Positions 1 through 11,500 of a stretch of 64,000 bases of DNA are shown here, one piece after another. The translations under genes were made by a program, and so were the position numbers. Below the pieces are notes generated by a model. The model did not search any database. It saw only the letters and a list, made by a program, of their open reading frames with translations, and was not told the origin of the DNA. Each line of letters starts with the position of its first letter. Within the stretch, counting starts at the first letter, position 1. Origin of the DNA: Maratus speciosus (Eukaryota > Arthropoda > Arachnida > Araneae > Salticidae); the NCBI GenBank assembly GCA_963932465.1, contig OZ010792.1, forward strand, positions 21,295,632-21,359,631, given 5' to 3'.

Positions 1-38
1 AGTTTTTTAAGAATAATGTTTATCTATTTTAAAAAAAA

Positions 39-786
39 GTAATGGCTGTCACCGCCGTAAATTAATTTTGTGACCGGAGGTTTTTTCCCCCGATAATATT
101 AAGAAAACTACTGCATACAAAAATAGGAAAATTGGTAAATTATAGAGCAATGTTTGATAAACATGCTAAAGCAGGCAGTTTTTAAATCGAATAATTATTT
201 TAATAAATATTTAATGATAAAATAGGTGAAAATCGTTCCGTTAAAAAAAGTTTTATAGTAACAAAAACTATGCATAGGACTTCATTTTTCTAGGATAGCC
301 TTCACAAGCTTGCGGTGTGCAGACTGCACATTTTTTTAAAATTTGACTAATTGTTTAAGGTTTTGTTTTGTTTAAATTTTTTATTCAGCTTTTTGTCATT
401 TAAACGGAAAACTTTTAACTGTCCCTGTAATTAAACTATGCATTCAATTTTCATAAAATTTGAAATGGCACGACAAAATTTTGCAACTATTATATATTTA
501 AAATTTCAGACCATTCGGAAGGCTGTAACATCATTAAAATGCACTTGCAATAACTTTTTCCCATTAGCCGTACTGTAACGGAAACCTTTTGACTGTCCCT
601 GTCATTAAACTATAGATCCGATTTTCATAAAATTTGAAATGACTCGACAAAATTTTGCAACAATTATATATTTAAAATTTCAGACCATTCGGTTGGGTAG
701 TTTTTGTTCTGTTATATGCGGACAGACGGACCGAACGACGACTATAGGTGCTACGTTTTATTTAATTACGAACGCACCTAAAAAGT
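39..786 (+). repeat. Repeat family A, tandem copy 1
   Basis: The segment starts with a gctgtcaccgccgtaaatta-type sequence. It contains 'ttttgactgtccctgtcatt' and ends with a gac/gga-rich stretch followed by 'aattacgaacgcaccta'. The same order recurs immediately downstream (787-1690), in part at 37795-38155, and inverted at 34268-34566. No frame longer than about 60 codons is seen. It is non-coding repetitive DNA of unknown class. Confidence 0.7.
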
Positions 787-1690
787 AACTAATGCTGTCA
801 CCGCTGCCGTAAATTAATTTCTTGTGACCGGAAGTCGTCTTCGCTAATATTAAGAAAACTACTGCATACAAAAATATGAAAATATGAAAATTGGTGATAT
901 TATAGAGAAATGTTTGATAAAGAAGCTGAAGCAGACCGTTTTTAAGTCGAAGAATTATTTTAAGGGCTATTAATTGTTAAAGTCGGTCAAAATCGTTCCA
1001 TTAAAAAAGTTTTATAGAAGCAAATACTATACATAGGAATTTATATATATAAAAAAAACTCTAGGAATATACATCATAAACTTGTGGTGTGTAGACTGCG
1101 CTTATTTTTTATTTAAATTAATTTTTTAGGGGTTTTTTTATGTATTTAAATTTTCATAATTTCAAGAGATATTTTTTTCATATTTAGAAAAAGCCATTTT
1201 TTTTATTGATGCCAATTTGTAAAACGGCGCAAATAATTATACATCTTCTCAAATAAACAAGTTGGAAATTGCACGTCAAACGTGGCAAATGAGGTGCGTT
1301 CGTACTATAACTAGTTTGATAAATATTTTTTGCTCCGCATATTGTACTGAATGTATATTTTAGTGCACTTCATAAGTGCATATGAATTTCATTTTGTTCG
1401 AAAGGCTTTAACATCAATAAAATGCACTTGAAATAATTTTTTCCCTTCGGCCGTCATGTAACGGAAAACTTTTGACTGTCCCTGTCATTAAACTATACAT
1501 CCGATTTCTATAAAATTTGAAATGACTCGACAAAATTTTGAAACAAATATATATTTAAATTTTCAGAGCATTCGGTTGGGTAGTTTTTGCTCTGTTATAT
1601 GAGGACGGACGGACGGACAGACAGAAAGACGGACCGAACGACGACTATAGGTGCTATGCATTTATATAATTACGAACGCACCTAAAAATA
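787..1690 (+). repeat. Repeat family A, tandem copy 2
   Basis: This is a second head-to-tail copy of the preceding repeat. It shares the opening 'gctgtcaccgctgccgtaaa', the 'tgcatacaaaaatatgaaaa' block, the 'gactgtccctgtcattaaac' block and the terminal 'tataattacgaacgcaccta'. It is longer than copy 1 by an internal block at about 1200-1440. That block also occurs in the 33 kb and 50-52 kb repeat regions. Confidence 0.65.
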
Positions 1691-1809
1691 TATTTACACG
1701 TGACTATTAAGAACAGAACTGAAAGTTTAAAATAATAATTAAATGATCATGCGTTAAAAACAGGAAATGGGTAAAATTACGCCATAAAAATTGTATTTAC
1801 ACTTTAATA

Positions 1810-2530
1810 TCTACCCTATCTATATTATAAAGGACAAACATATCTGTGCGTAACGCATACGTCATTTTGCGAATGGCAACACTTTGAAATTTGAAATGAA
1901 ATTTTGGTTTTGCAATTTTCTTTACTGCAAAATTTTAAACTTCTAAACATCGCACATTTTAAATTTTTATACCGTCGTATAAGAAAAAAAATGTACTTTT
2001 CAATGCAATTTGTTTGAAAGCTGTATCTCAATTTAATTTTGAGATATTAATTCTTTTGTAGTTTTTAATACCTTTTTTGTAATTGTGGCAACTGAAGTAC
2101 TCCATTTCTGTTGAAAGTAATGGAGGGTTTAGAGGGAAAATAATCCCCGGGTAAAGAAAATAATATATTACTGTACATTTTGTTGCCATTTTCTCATAAA
2201 AACTGAAAAAAAGAATGAAATTATAATGCGTGCTATGTCAGCGATTTTTTAAGTTTCCAATTCAAAGCCATTTTCAATTTTTACACCGTCAAATAAAGAA
2301 AAAAAATCTACTTTTAAATGTAATGTGTTTAAAAATTGTATTTTAATTGACTGAGTTATTACGGTTTTTAAAATAACTAACTGCCCGTGGCGACCAGTTT
2401 GGTCTTCCTTAAATGGAATGCTAGGCATTATATCGTGTTACTTTTATTCATAATTTAATTTACTTGCTCAATCCTTCGCCAAATCGGAAGATTCTGATAG
2501 AGAAATCAAGAACTCGGTATTTTTATATTA
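1810..2530 (+). mobile_element. Helitron-like 5' segment (family a)
   Basis: A Helitron-type 5' end is visible: the base before position 1810 is A and the segment begins TCTACCCTATCTATATTATA. The following ~0.7 kb resembles an inverted segment at 36230-36510 and a forward fragment at 27570-27720. No Rep/helicase coding sequence is present, so this is a non-autonomous or truncated copy. A matching 3' hairpin plus CTAG was not located with certainty. Confidence 0.5.
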
Positions 2531-3189
2531 GTCGGGCACAGGTGATAAATCGGCAAACATTGTACCCGTCGCATTTTTTCATATTTCTAAAGAAATATGA
2601 AATATTAAGTTAAAATATAATCCTTTGACTCATTTTAAAATGGATAACTTTAATTTAAAACTGAAACATTTCAAATTCATGAATTTCACTTAAAAAGAAA
2701 AAAAAAATTCTTTAAAAAAGGAAAAAGAAAAGAAAAGAATAAATACCATAAACCATTTAATTTCAACATCGAAGCATTGTTTTAATTTACACCTCGAAAA
2801 ATAAAAAAATCCCTGCCGGCATGGCCTACAGGCAGAGGTAGATTTCGAAGTCAAATATACTAATTTCACAAACAAAAACTAAATCATGATTATAGATAAA
2901 TCCACTTTAACAATTTTATCTGGCCGCTCTTGACGAGTTTTTATTTCATTTTCATATAATAGCTGGTTTTATCAGAATCATGTTAGGGCGGTATTCAAAA
3001 AAATACTTTTCCATGCTCAACAACTCGAAATTTTCTGGCATAATTCCAGATTCATTTTTAATAAAAAAAAATATGAAACTTGCTGACGTGATTTTTGAAG
3101 AGATTTATAAGCGACCTGTGTTTTTATTTTTTGTTCAATTAATTAAAACTTGATATATAAACAATTATTTTCTCAGAAGGACAATATTT
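2531..3189. other. AT-rich intergenic stretch
   Basis: No gene or clear element boundary is seen. The sequence is A/T-rich with short homopolymer runs. The 61-codon frame on the minus strand at 2690-2875 is low complexity (Phe/Lys from poly-A/T) and is not considered a gene. Confidence 0.5.
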
Positions 3190-3640
3190 TTCGTTTCTAA
3201 CACAATCGCTTCGGGAAATTCCGTTCAAAATGCCCACTTTGACATCATTTTTTTAAATATATTCTGCTTCTATCTAAAAATCGATTATTACGGTACATTA
3301 TATAGTTTCTGAATAAGCGAATCTACCAATTAAATGCGTTTGAGAGCAAAAATGAATTTAAAAACCAGTCAGAAAATAAGTAGTTTGGATTTAAGCGCAT
3401 CCTTAATACAATGCTTTTTCCAACACAATCCGCTTCGGTAAATTCGGTTCAAAATGCCCTTTTTAACAGCATTTAAAAAAATATATTCTGCCCCTATCAG
3501 AAAATCGACCATTACGGTACATTATATAGTTTCTGAGTAAGAAAACGTACCAATTGGAAGCCTTTGAGAGCAAAAATGAATTGTAAAATGAGTAAGAAAA
3601 TAAGCAGTTTGGATTTGAATACACCCTTACTAAGATCATT
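3190..3640. repeat. Tandem duplication, ~220-bp unit, two copies
   Basis: 'acacaatcgcttcgg' near 3200 and 'acacaatccgcttcgg' near 3420 open two copies of a ~220-bp unit. Both share 'acggtacattatatagtttc' and 'gagagcaaaaatgaatt'. A diverged relative occurs near 43310-43550. Non-coding. Confidence 0.7.
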
Positions 3641-3649
3641 TTTTACTTC

Positions 3650-4435
3650 AACCGGTATCTATTTTTAATTTGTTTTTGCTCTAAGAATTGGTCCTATCCA
3701 AAACTTGTCTATATAGATGTTGTAGACAATATTAAGAAGATATATGATAAATTCATGGGGATTTTATATCTTTTGAATTGACGGAGTTATGGATTTTTTT
3801 CTTCTTCAAACCCCTTTTTTGTTTTCGTTTTTAATTTTTTTTGCGGTACGAATTGGTCCTATCAAAAACTTGTGAATATAAAAGTTGTAGATAATGTTAA
3901 GGAGATTCATGATAAAATTAATTGGATTTGATATCTTGAGAATTGACGAAGTTATGTATTTTTTTCTTCTTCAAACGCCCTTTTTGTTTTCGTTTTTAAT
4001 TTTTTTTTGCGGTACGAATTGCTCCTATCAAAAACTTGTGAATATAAAAGTTTTAGATAATGTTAAGGAGATTTATAATAAAATTAATTGAATTTGATAT
4101 CTTGAGAATTGACGAAGTTATGATTTTTTTCTCCCAAAAACCCTATTTTTTGCGCCCCTTGAGCCCATTTTTAACTTTATCAAAAATCTGTGATACATAC
4201 ATTTTTGGCCCTATTTTTAGAAGTAATAAAAACTTTAAACGGATTTGATATGTACAAAAATTAAGAAGTTATGGGGGGTTTTCTGTTTTCACAAAACCCC
4301 TCCCTATTTCCCTCCCCTTGGTCCGATTTTGCCCATTAACGAACTTGACCGAGATTTTATGCCCATTGATTTTATGTATCAGTTTGGAAGAGATTGGTGC
4401 AGAATTACGAAAGTTATCGTGTCCAGAAGAAAGTG
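3650..4435. repeat. Minisatellite, ~165-bp unit
   Basis: 'gttttcgtttttaatttttt' occurs at 3821 and again at 3986, a 165-bp period. Each unit carries 'gaattggtcctatcaaaaac'-like and 'gaattgacgaagttatg' blocks. A first diverged unit begins near 3650 and a more decayed one runs to about 4435. The ~62-65 codon frames in these units exist only because the unit is repeated. Confidence 0.75.
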
Positions 4436-4436
4436 A

Positions 4437-4441
4437 TATAT

Positions 4442-4488
<47 letters not shown>

Positions 4489-4491
4489 TAT
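4437..4491. repeat. (GATA)n microsatellite
   Basis: An uninterrupted run of about eleven GATA/TAGA units is flanked by short TA runs. This is a simple-sequence repeat. Confidence 0.95.
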
Positions 4492-4599
4492 AAAGTTTTT
4501 TACTGAGGGTGGTTTTGGGTTCTAGGGGTCATGATCGGTGTAGATCTGCAAAAATTTTTCAGAAATTCCAACATAGGAACGATCCCAATAGGTAGTATT

Positions 4600-4800
4600 T
4601 CATACGAAATCTACGTAAAATGCTGCTGGCGAGTTAAAAAATGCTATTGGCGAGAATTGCGCCCAGCTAATATAAAAGTACGAACTTTTTGCGATCATAG
4701 CAACTTTTATGTAGTATTATTCGAAAAAAATATTTTGATGAAATAGGTTGCCAGAAAATACGTATCCAAATTTCTTTTCTCGCCATGGACCTTTTCTCTA
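4600..4800 (+). mobile_element. Helitron body fragment
   Basis: 'tggcgagttaaaaaatg', 'cgcccagctaatataaaagt' and 'cttttatgtagtattattcg' match the order seen in other Helitron bodies in the window (34930-35060 forward, 48000-48130 inverted). Only a short piece is present, without termini. Confidence 0.45.
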
Positions 4801-4904
4801 TTTCGCCAAGTACCTATACTGGAAAAAATCCTTTATTTATTTATTCTATTTTAAATGAGATGAATAAAAGACATGTCATATAAGACATGTCAATATATGT
4901 CCTA

Positions 4905-5155
4905 TACGCACCACGTTGGCGCAATTTTTTTCTGACGCCAATGTCATATACGCACCGGGGTACTTAACTGGCGCCGAAGTGTCGTTATTTTGCTTGATAT
5001 GGTAACCCGGATGTTGTTGCTTATTTATTAATAAATTGTTTATTTACTTTTATTTCATTTTTTTAATTATATAAATTGTTTTGTTCTATAGTTATTAATT
5101 AAACTTTTTTTTTTATTTATTGTTATTCCCTTTTTAAAAATATTACACAATAACC
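4905..5155 (+). mobile_element. GTCATATACGCACC-family MITE (long form, degraded)
   Basis: It contains 'gacgccaatgtcatatacgc', 'cttgatatggtaacccgg' and the AT-rich core 'aattgttttgttctatagtt' typical of the long members of this family at 6187, 24557 and 25686. The termini are eroded, so boundaries are approximate. Confidence 0.6.
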
Positions 5156-6186
5156 AATGAGATGCGTTTCATTCAGGTGTTGCCATTAAACAATTAACAA
5201 ATAATCGCGATTTCTGTGCCACCTACGATAGCGTAAAATATATAGATTTTCAAGTATGAATTATTTTTAAATTTATCTATCACGTGTAGCTCGATTACGA
5301 AAGATTAATCTCCCTTAAAAAAATGTAAAAAGTTCAGCATTTGTTTCCGTCTAATGTCGCATAACAAAATTAAAACTTCCTCTATAGAAAAATAAATAAA
5401 ATAATGTAAATAAGAAAAAAAATTAACAGACATGTGATTGAACAACTTACTTAAAGCACTGAAATGATCGGAAAGACTGCCGTAAGTCATAAAATCTTGG
5501 GCAAATAACTCCTGGCATGCGGTGACATGTGAAAGTATCGCTTTTAATAAAATTTAAAACTTTATTTGATTGCATAATTGATATTTTTCAGATAAAAATT
5601 CTTTTTGATGTTAGTGGGCAATCTAAAATATATATTACATGTAAAAAAAATAATTACAAAAAAAAATAAATAAATGGTTTTCACCTATACTCTGTAACCC
5701 GAGGAGCTCGGGTTCGATCCCCTAGTATATATAAAATCCTAATGAAACGAATTTATGAAACGGACATATAAAAAGACTGAAATGTAACGAATTTATGAAA
5801 CGATTCTATGAAATGCCTGATTAAACAACTGATTATGTTTCGCCCGCAGATCTCAAAACTGGTATTAGAATTAGTTTTCGAAATATTATTTTTTTTCTAA
5901 TTTTAAATACTTTTTTCTAATGATGGCAACTCAAATTTTAACCATAACAGATATATTTTTTTTTCATATTTTAGAAATGGTTATTATTTTAAACTAATTT
6001 GACGACCAGTTTGGCCTCCTCCCTTAAATGTATGCTAAGAACAATGCTTTTTTTTTTTTTTTTTTTTTTTTTGGTATTTCATTATCATTTTATTTAATAT
6101 AAAACTTTAATTTAAAACTGAAAAATTTGAAATCAATGGCTTTCACTTCTTTCTTTTTTTTAAACGAAACGAAAAGAAAAATATTA

Positions 6187-6495
6187 GGCGCAGATGTCAT
6201 ATACGCACCGGGGTACCTAAATGGCGCCAAAATGGCGTTATTTTACCTGACATGGTAACTCGGCTATTGTTGCTTATTTATTAATAAATGTTTATTTACA
6301 TTTATTTTCTTTTTATTTAAAAAAAATGTTATAAATTGTTTTGTTCAATAGTTATTAATAATTTTTTTTTAATTTATTGTTATTTCATTTTAAAAATAAT
6401 AGAAAATAATTTAAAAATACATATGTAACTCGTATTCGAAAACGAGGTTTTCGCCAAATTGTCGTAAAAAAAAAAAAATCACGCCAAACCCGATT
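6187..6495 (+). mobile_element. GTCATATACGCACC-family MITE (long form) inside Helitron
   Basis: It begins GGCGCAGATGTCATATACGC and shares the core of the other long members. The right end is decayed near 'cgccaaattgtcgt'. The copies at 22167 and 48990 (inverted) sit in the same Helitron context, so this MITE was probably carried along when the Helitron was copied. Confidence 0.65.
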
Positions 6496-7842
6496 AAATA
6501 ATGCAACAAATCCTGACATTTAATTCCAAATTCAAAGAAATGTTTTAATGGTACTAGTACTTAGTTATCCTGTCGACCAATTTCGCCAAATTATATAAAT
6601 CTCCAAACCACTCACCAAATTATACAAATTGACGTAATTTTTATTTTAAATAACGAAAGAACAAATAAATTAGCATAACATTAATAAAAATAAAAATAAA
6701 ACGTCGAAATAAAAATCACTTGATGGCGTAAGCACGTGTAACTTCCTTACAGTCAAGTGAATGTGACATTTACGATCAACCATTATTGGCATTTAATCTT
6801 ATAGTCTGGCGATAGATTTTTGGTCGATGGGATAACCAAGTAGTATCGTTTTAATTTACCACTCGAAAAAAAAAAATGCTAACTGGCGAGTTAAAGCTAT
6901 TGGTGAGATTTGCAGCCGGCTGACATAAAAGTACCAAGAATTCGGTACTTCTTAGTTATCCCGTCGATCAAATTACTGTCGCCAAATTGTAAGATTAAAT
7001 GCCAATAATGGTTGCCATTAATTAATTAATTGTAAAATGCCAATAATAGCCAATAAAACCATTAATACGACGTTTTATTTGTAGTTTTATTAATGTTTTA
7101 CTAATTTATTTGTTCTTTCGTTATTTAAAATAAAAATTATGTCAATGTGTATAATTTGGCGAGTGATTTGGCAATTTATATAATTTGGCGAAATTGGTCG
7201 ACGAGATAACTAAGAAGTACCAAGAATTCTTTGCGATCATGGCAACTTTTATGTAATTTTATTCCAAAAAATAACTTTGATTCTTTAATCAAAATGGAAA
7301 CCTTTCTGATGAAAAGCGAAAGGTTGTAATAGTTTATGGCAGTTACATGACTTGGACTATTATAATATAAGTGAATGATGGCGATAGAATAATATTTGGC
7401 GACTTATCGCCTGTGGCTGGCTAACATTAAAGTACCAAAATGGCCGCCTGGAATATAAAAAGCGAAGGGATCCACCCGGAACTGTTGATAATAATCACAT
7501 GACTTAGGCTATTATTATACAGATTGTTTTCAATTCTAAAAACAGCGCAAAGAATAACATTTCCTAACGATTAAAAATTTATTTACACGTGACTATTAAA
7601 AACAGAAAAAAAAAATTAGAATTACTATTAAATGAGTAAGTTTTACAAGCAGGAACATATTGAAAATTATGTCTTGAAAATTGTATTTACACGTGAATAT
7701 TAAAAGAGAAAGGAAACTTTAAAATAATAAATACATTAATATGCGTTTAACCCTTTCAGGGGCAAGATACTTCTATTCGTAAAATGTTGAAATCAGTGAT
7801 TGGCACCAGAATTTACAAACAAATTTCGAAATAGAAAATGCT

Positions 7843-7857
7843 TTCGTTCACTTACTT
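7843..7857. repeat. 15-bp target duplication, copy 1
   Basis: TTCGTTCACTTACTT lies directly beside the 3' end of the first non-LTR retrotransposon. The identical 15-mer recurs at 14517-14531 and 17101-17115, exactly at the other element boundaries. Confidence 0.85.
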
Positions 7858-8594
7858 GGGACACCCAACCAGGACGCCAACCGCGAGGTTAATGGAATTA
7901 ATGTCCTGGCGGGAAAAAAGAACGCACCACTATCCAGCTCTACCACAGCCCGAACGGACCCGAACAACGGCAACATAAGGACTTACTAAAGTGAAGCAAT
8001 GGCATATTCAAATATGCTAATAAAAAAAAACTCGCTATGTTACAAAAAAAAAAAAAAATACAAAATACAAAATACGATGTTTAAGGTAGCCATGCAACAA
8101 AATAACAAAAATGATGGTTTACAGGAATGGTTACAGATGGTTTACAGGTTACGAACATCAACTAAAATATAGACCAAATAACATTAAAACAGGATTGCCA
8201 ACACGGCCTGAAATGTTTATAGGTAACCTACAACTTATGAAGAACTTCATAAAAAGAACACTGAAGTACACTGAAATGACAACATACTGTAAGGCAAGCA
8301 TCAATGTTCAAGGTCCATATCACAATGGGATTAAGTATATGAAATGCCCAAAGCACCACAGAACAGAGAGAGAGACACATTGTAAATTAAAGTCACTTGA
8401 AATGCTGGTACTTCTCAGACAGTAAATATGTTGACTTTTCCAAAATGTTCCTCAACAAGATATATATTTGTATCAAAGTTATTGAAAATCAAGCTCAGTG
8501 TTCAAATGAATTGCTCAGTGTTCAATTGCACATGCTACACTGAATCAAAAGACAATGTTCTCAATTTCTAACGCAATTCTAGCTAATTACAGCC
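7858..8594 (-). other. 3' UTR of element 1
   Basis: Non-coding sequence between the ORF2 stop and the target duplication. It contains an A-rich run near 8043-8058 (plus strand) and ends on the minus strand in 'ggttgggtgtccc'. That ending resembles the end of element 2 ('ccggtcgggtgatc') and the GGGTG before the tail of element 4. The 104-codon plus-strand frame at 8111-8425 has no recognisable domain and is not called as a gene. Confidence 0.75.
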
Positions 8595-11500
8595 TCAGAA
8601 TTTATACCTAATAAACGAATATAATTCGTTTAAAGAATTGTATATATTGCAAAGTTTCTTATAATTGTCTTTGTCAAATATTACTCTCCTGAGATTTTGC
8701 CTGATGCTTAACGAGTTGTCAAAGTTGAAGAAATGTGGGACAAAAGGACAGCGTCCATACAAATAATGCAGTACATTACCCACTGTGCCACAGTCACAAA
8801 GTGCATTTCTTCTCTTTCCAATCCTAAAAAGGAACTCTGGGAAACTACCATGTGCTGTTATAAAATACTGCATAACTTGACTCGTACACACATAATCGGT
8901 ATTTACTTTCCTGATAACCTTATAGGTGTCTCTACCCTTGGTACTTGATGTCCATTCTTCCTGCCATTGTCTAATGGTATTCTCACTACAGATTCTCTTA
9001 ACTAAAGAAATTGGAAATAATACATCAGCAGTTATGTCAGCCATTGATGAATCTGTTGCCTCTTTCGCCAAACGATCTGCTCTTTCATTCCCCACGTTTC
9101 CAACGTGTGCTCTGGTCCATCCAATAGTGACCATTTTTTCCGGATGACTTTTCATATTATCATAGATTTCTTTAACAATGGCGTTTGCAGGAAAGTTTCT
9201 CTGTATAACCAAAGTTGATGCTCTATTGTCAGTAAAAATGACAGCACTGTTATAATTCGAGTTTATTACCCAATCTACTGCATACTTTATCGCAGTCAGT
9301 TCAGCTTGATATATGCTATTTAAAATATTTAAAGATATCTTATAATCCAAGATACATTCACCATTTACAAAAATTGTGTATGCGGCGCCTACTCCACTGG
9401 CCATTTTTGACCCATCTGTATATATTAATGGCATGTTAATTCCCTGATATTCACGACTATCCTTATCTGTGATATGAATGTTACTGAGAGCTCCATAATC
9501 TGGGTAGTCCATTGTCACCAAGTTGATCATAATATTATCTTTCTTGATCTCTGTTCCATTCTCTATGATACTTGCATTCCCATGAATAGTTCTATATTTC
9601 ACCACAGAATGTTTGAGTGAAATGTGTAATGGAGCAACACCAGCTAATACACACAAAGCGTCCGTAGAGACTGTTTTATATGATGTGATAATTGATAATA
9701 ATCCAAGCCTCTGGCATGATCTTAATTTATTAAGTGCATCCACTTTCAAATCTGGAAACCAAATTTCCGCACCATATGTTATCTGTTTTTCTATCACAGA
9801 ATTATACCAAATCTTTCTATATGATGCTTGTAATCCCCTATCTCTCTGCACTGTTTTCTTTATATTTGAAGTAAAATTTCTCACCCCCTCTCTTACTTTC
9901 TCAAGGTGTCTAATCCAATTTAATTTACTCTCAATAGTTACACCGAGGTATACAACTGAGTCTTTTATGGATATCGATGATGTTCCAATCTTGAAAATAG
10001 GATGCCTGTTTTCTAACAAATACCTGCCAAATAAAATACTTTCGCATTTTTCCTTGCTTATTGTTAAATGTAAATTCTCGCAGATCTCTGCAAACCATGC
10101 TATGCGTTTGTTCATTTCTTCTTCTAATTCTTTTCTTGTGTCTGCACCTGCAAAAACTACGAAATCGTCAGCGTAGGATAATATATCGCCATGTCTTAAT
10201 CTATATCTCTTCAATAGGTAGTCTGCAACGATCAACCAGAGAAGTGGACCAAGGCAACTTCCCTGGGGACAGCCTTTAAATAATATATACCAGATAATTC
10301 CATACGTGAAACTAAATCCTATTCTTCTACGTGATATATAATTTTTCAGAATATTCTTTAAGTATTGAGCTATTGGTAACCTATCTATCAACATAGCCAA
10401 TATCTGCCAATCCACCGCATCAAATGCTGCCTGTATATCAACCGACGTCATTGCAAAATATTTATAATTATACAGATTTATGCGAATTCTTTCTCTTAGA
10501 TCTTCCAAAGCTGTGATAGTGCTCCTTCTTTCTCTGAATCCATGTTGACCATTATCCCAAAATTCTTCTTTTTCCAGCTTCGGCATAATCCTAATTTTAA
10601 TTAACCGTTCAAGGAGCTTACCAAAAATACATAACAAAGTTATCGGTCGGTATGACCTGGCAGACCTACCATCTTTGTTCCTTTTACGGAAGAAAATCAC
10701 CTTACCAGATTTCCATGCCTCTGGGAAGTGACCATGTTTCAGACATTTTCCAAATAGTTTCTTGACATAATTCATATTGGTTCTACAAATATTTTTGACT
10801 ATCAAAGCATCTAAGTCGTCACAGCCTGGTGCCTTATTATTTTCTTGTTTGCTCATTACGTATTTCAATTCTCTCGTTGTTACCTCCATAAATCCATCTT
10901 CTTCGATCTTATCCGAGATAAACTCATAAATATTCTCCGGAACTTCGTCAATATCAAAGTGTTCTGCCATCAATGTCCTTGCCACATCATCATATGTATC
11001 AAAGGGTTGTGATTCTTCTAATCTGGTAAATATGAAGTCTGTACATTTCTTCGTCTTACCAGAAATATACTTGTATAAATTTCCAAACGATTGATTTGTC
11101 TTCTGACAAAAAATTTTCCACGATTCTCTTTTAGCGTTCTTCACATTTCTATTGTATTCCCTTTTATATTTCTTATAGGTTTCTCTCATATCTATATCTT
11201 CCGGATTTTTAACACACCTTCTATACATGGCAGCAACTCTGTTTCTTTCGATCCTTAACTCTTCTGAATACCATTTCACCGTTGGTTTATGTGATAGACT
11301 TCCTTTCCTAAAGCATCCCCTTGTGATATCGGACACCTCTTCCACGAATTGATTCACATGTTTTTCCAAGTCTTCTGTATTCTTAATTTTCAGGAGTTCG
11401 TTCAACCAGTAATCTTCCTTTTTCTTAATATTATCATTGAATTTTCTGAAACTCTTATTTTTGGTCTTGTATCGTTGATTCGTCTTATTAGAGGCAACGT

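Noticed and set aside
3650..4435. Regularly repeated units considered as a CRISPR array
   Set aside because: Whole ~165-bp units repeat without unique spacers, and the context is eukaryotic.
5696..5722. tRNA-like B-box (GGTTCGATCC) beside a small hairpin, possible tRNA or SINE
   Set aside because: No A-box, acceptor stem or anticodon arm can be drawn upstream, and the Helitron 5' end begins inside it.
8111..8425. 104-codon plus-strand frame
   Set aside because: Lies antisense in the 3' UTR of element 1 and shows no recognisable domain.
9613..10176. 187-codon plus-strand frame
   Set aside because: Shadow of the minus-strand ORF2 reverse transcriptase.
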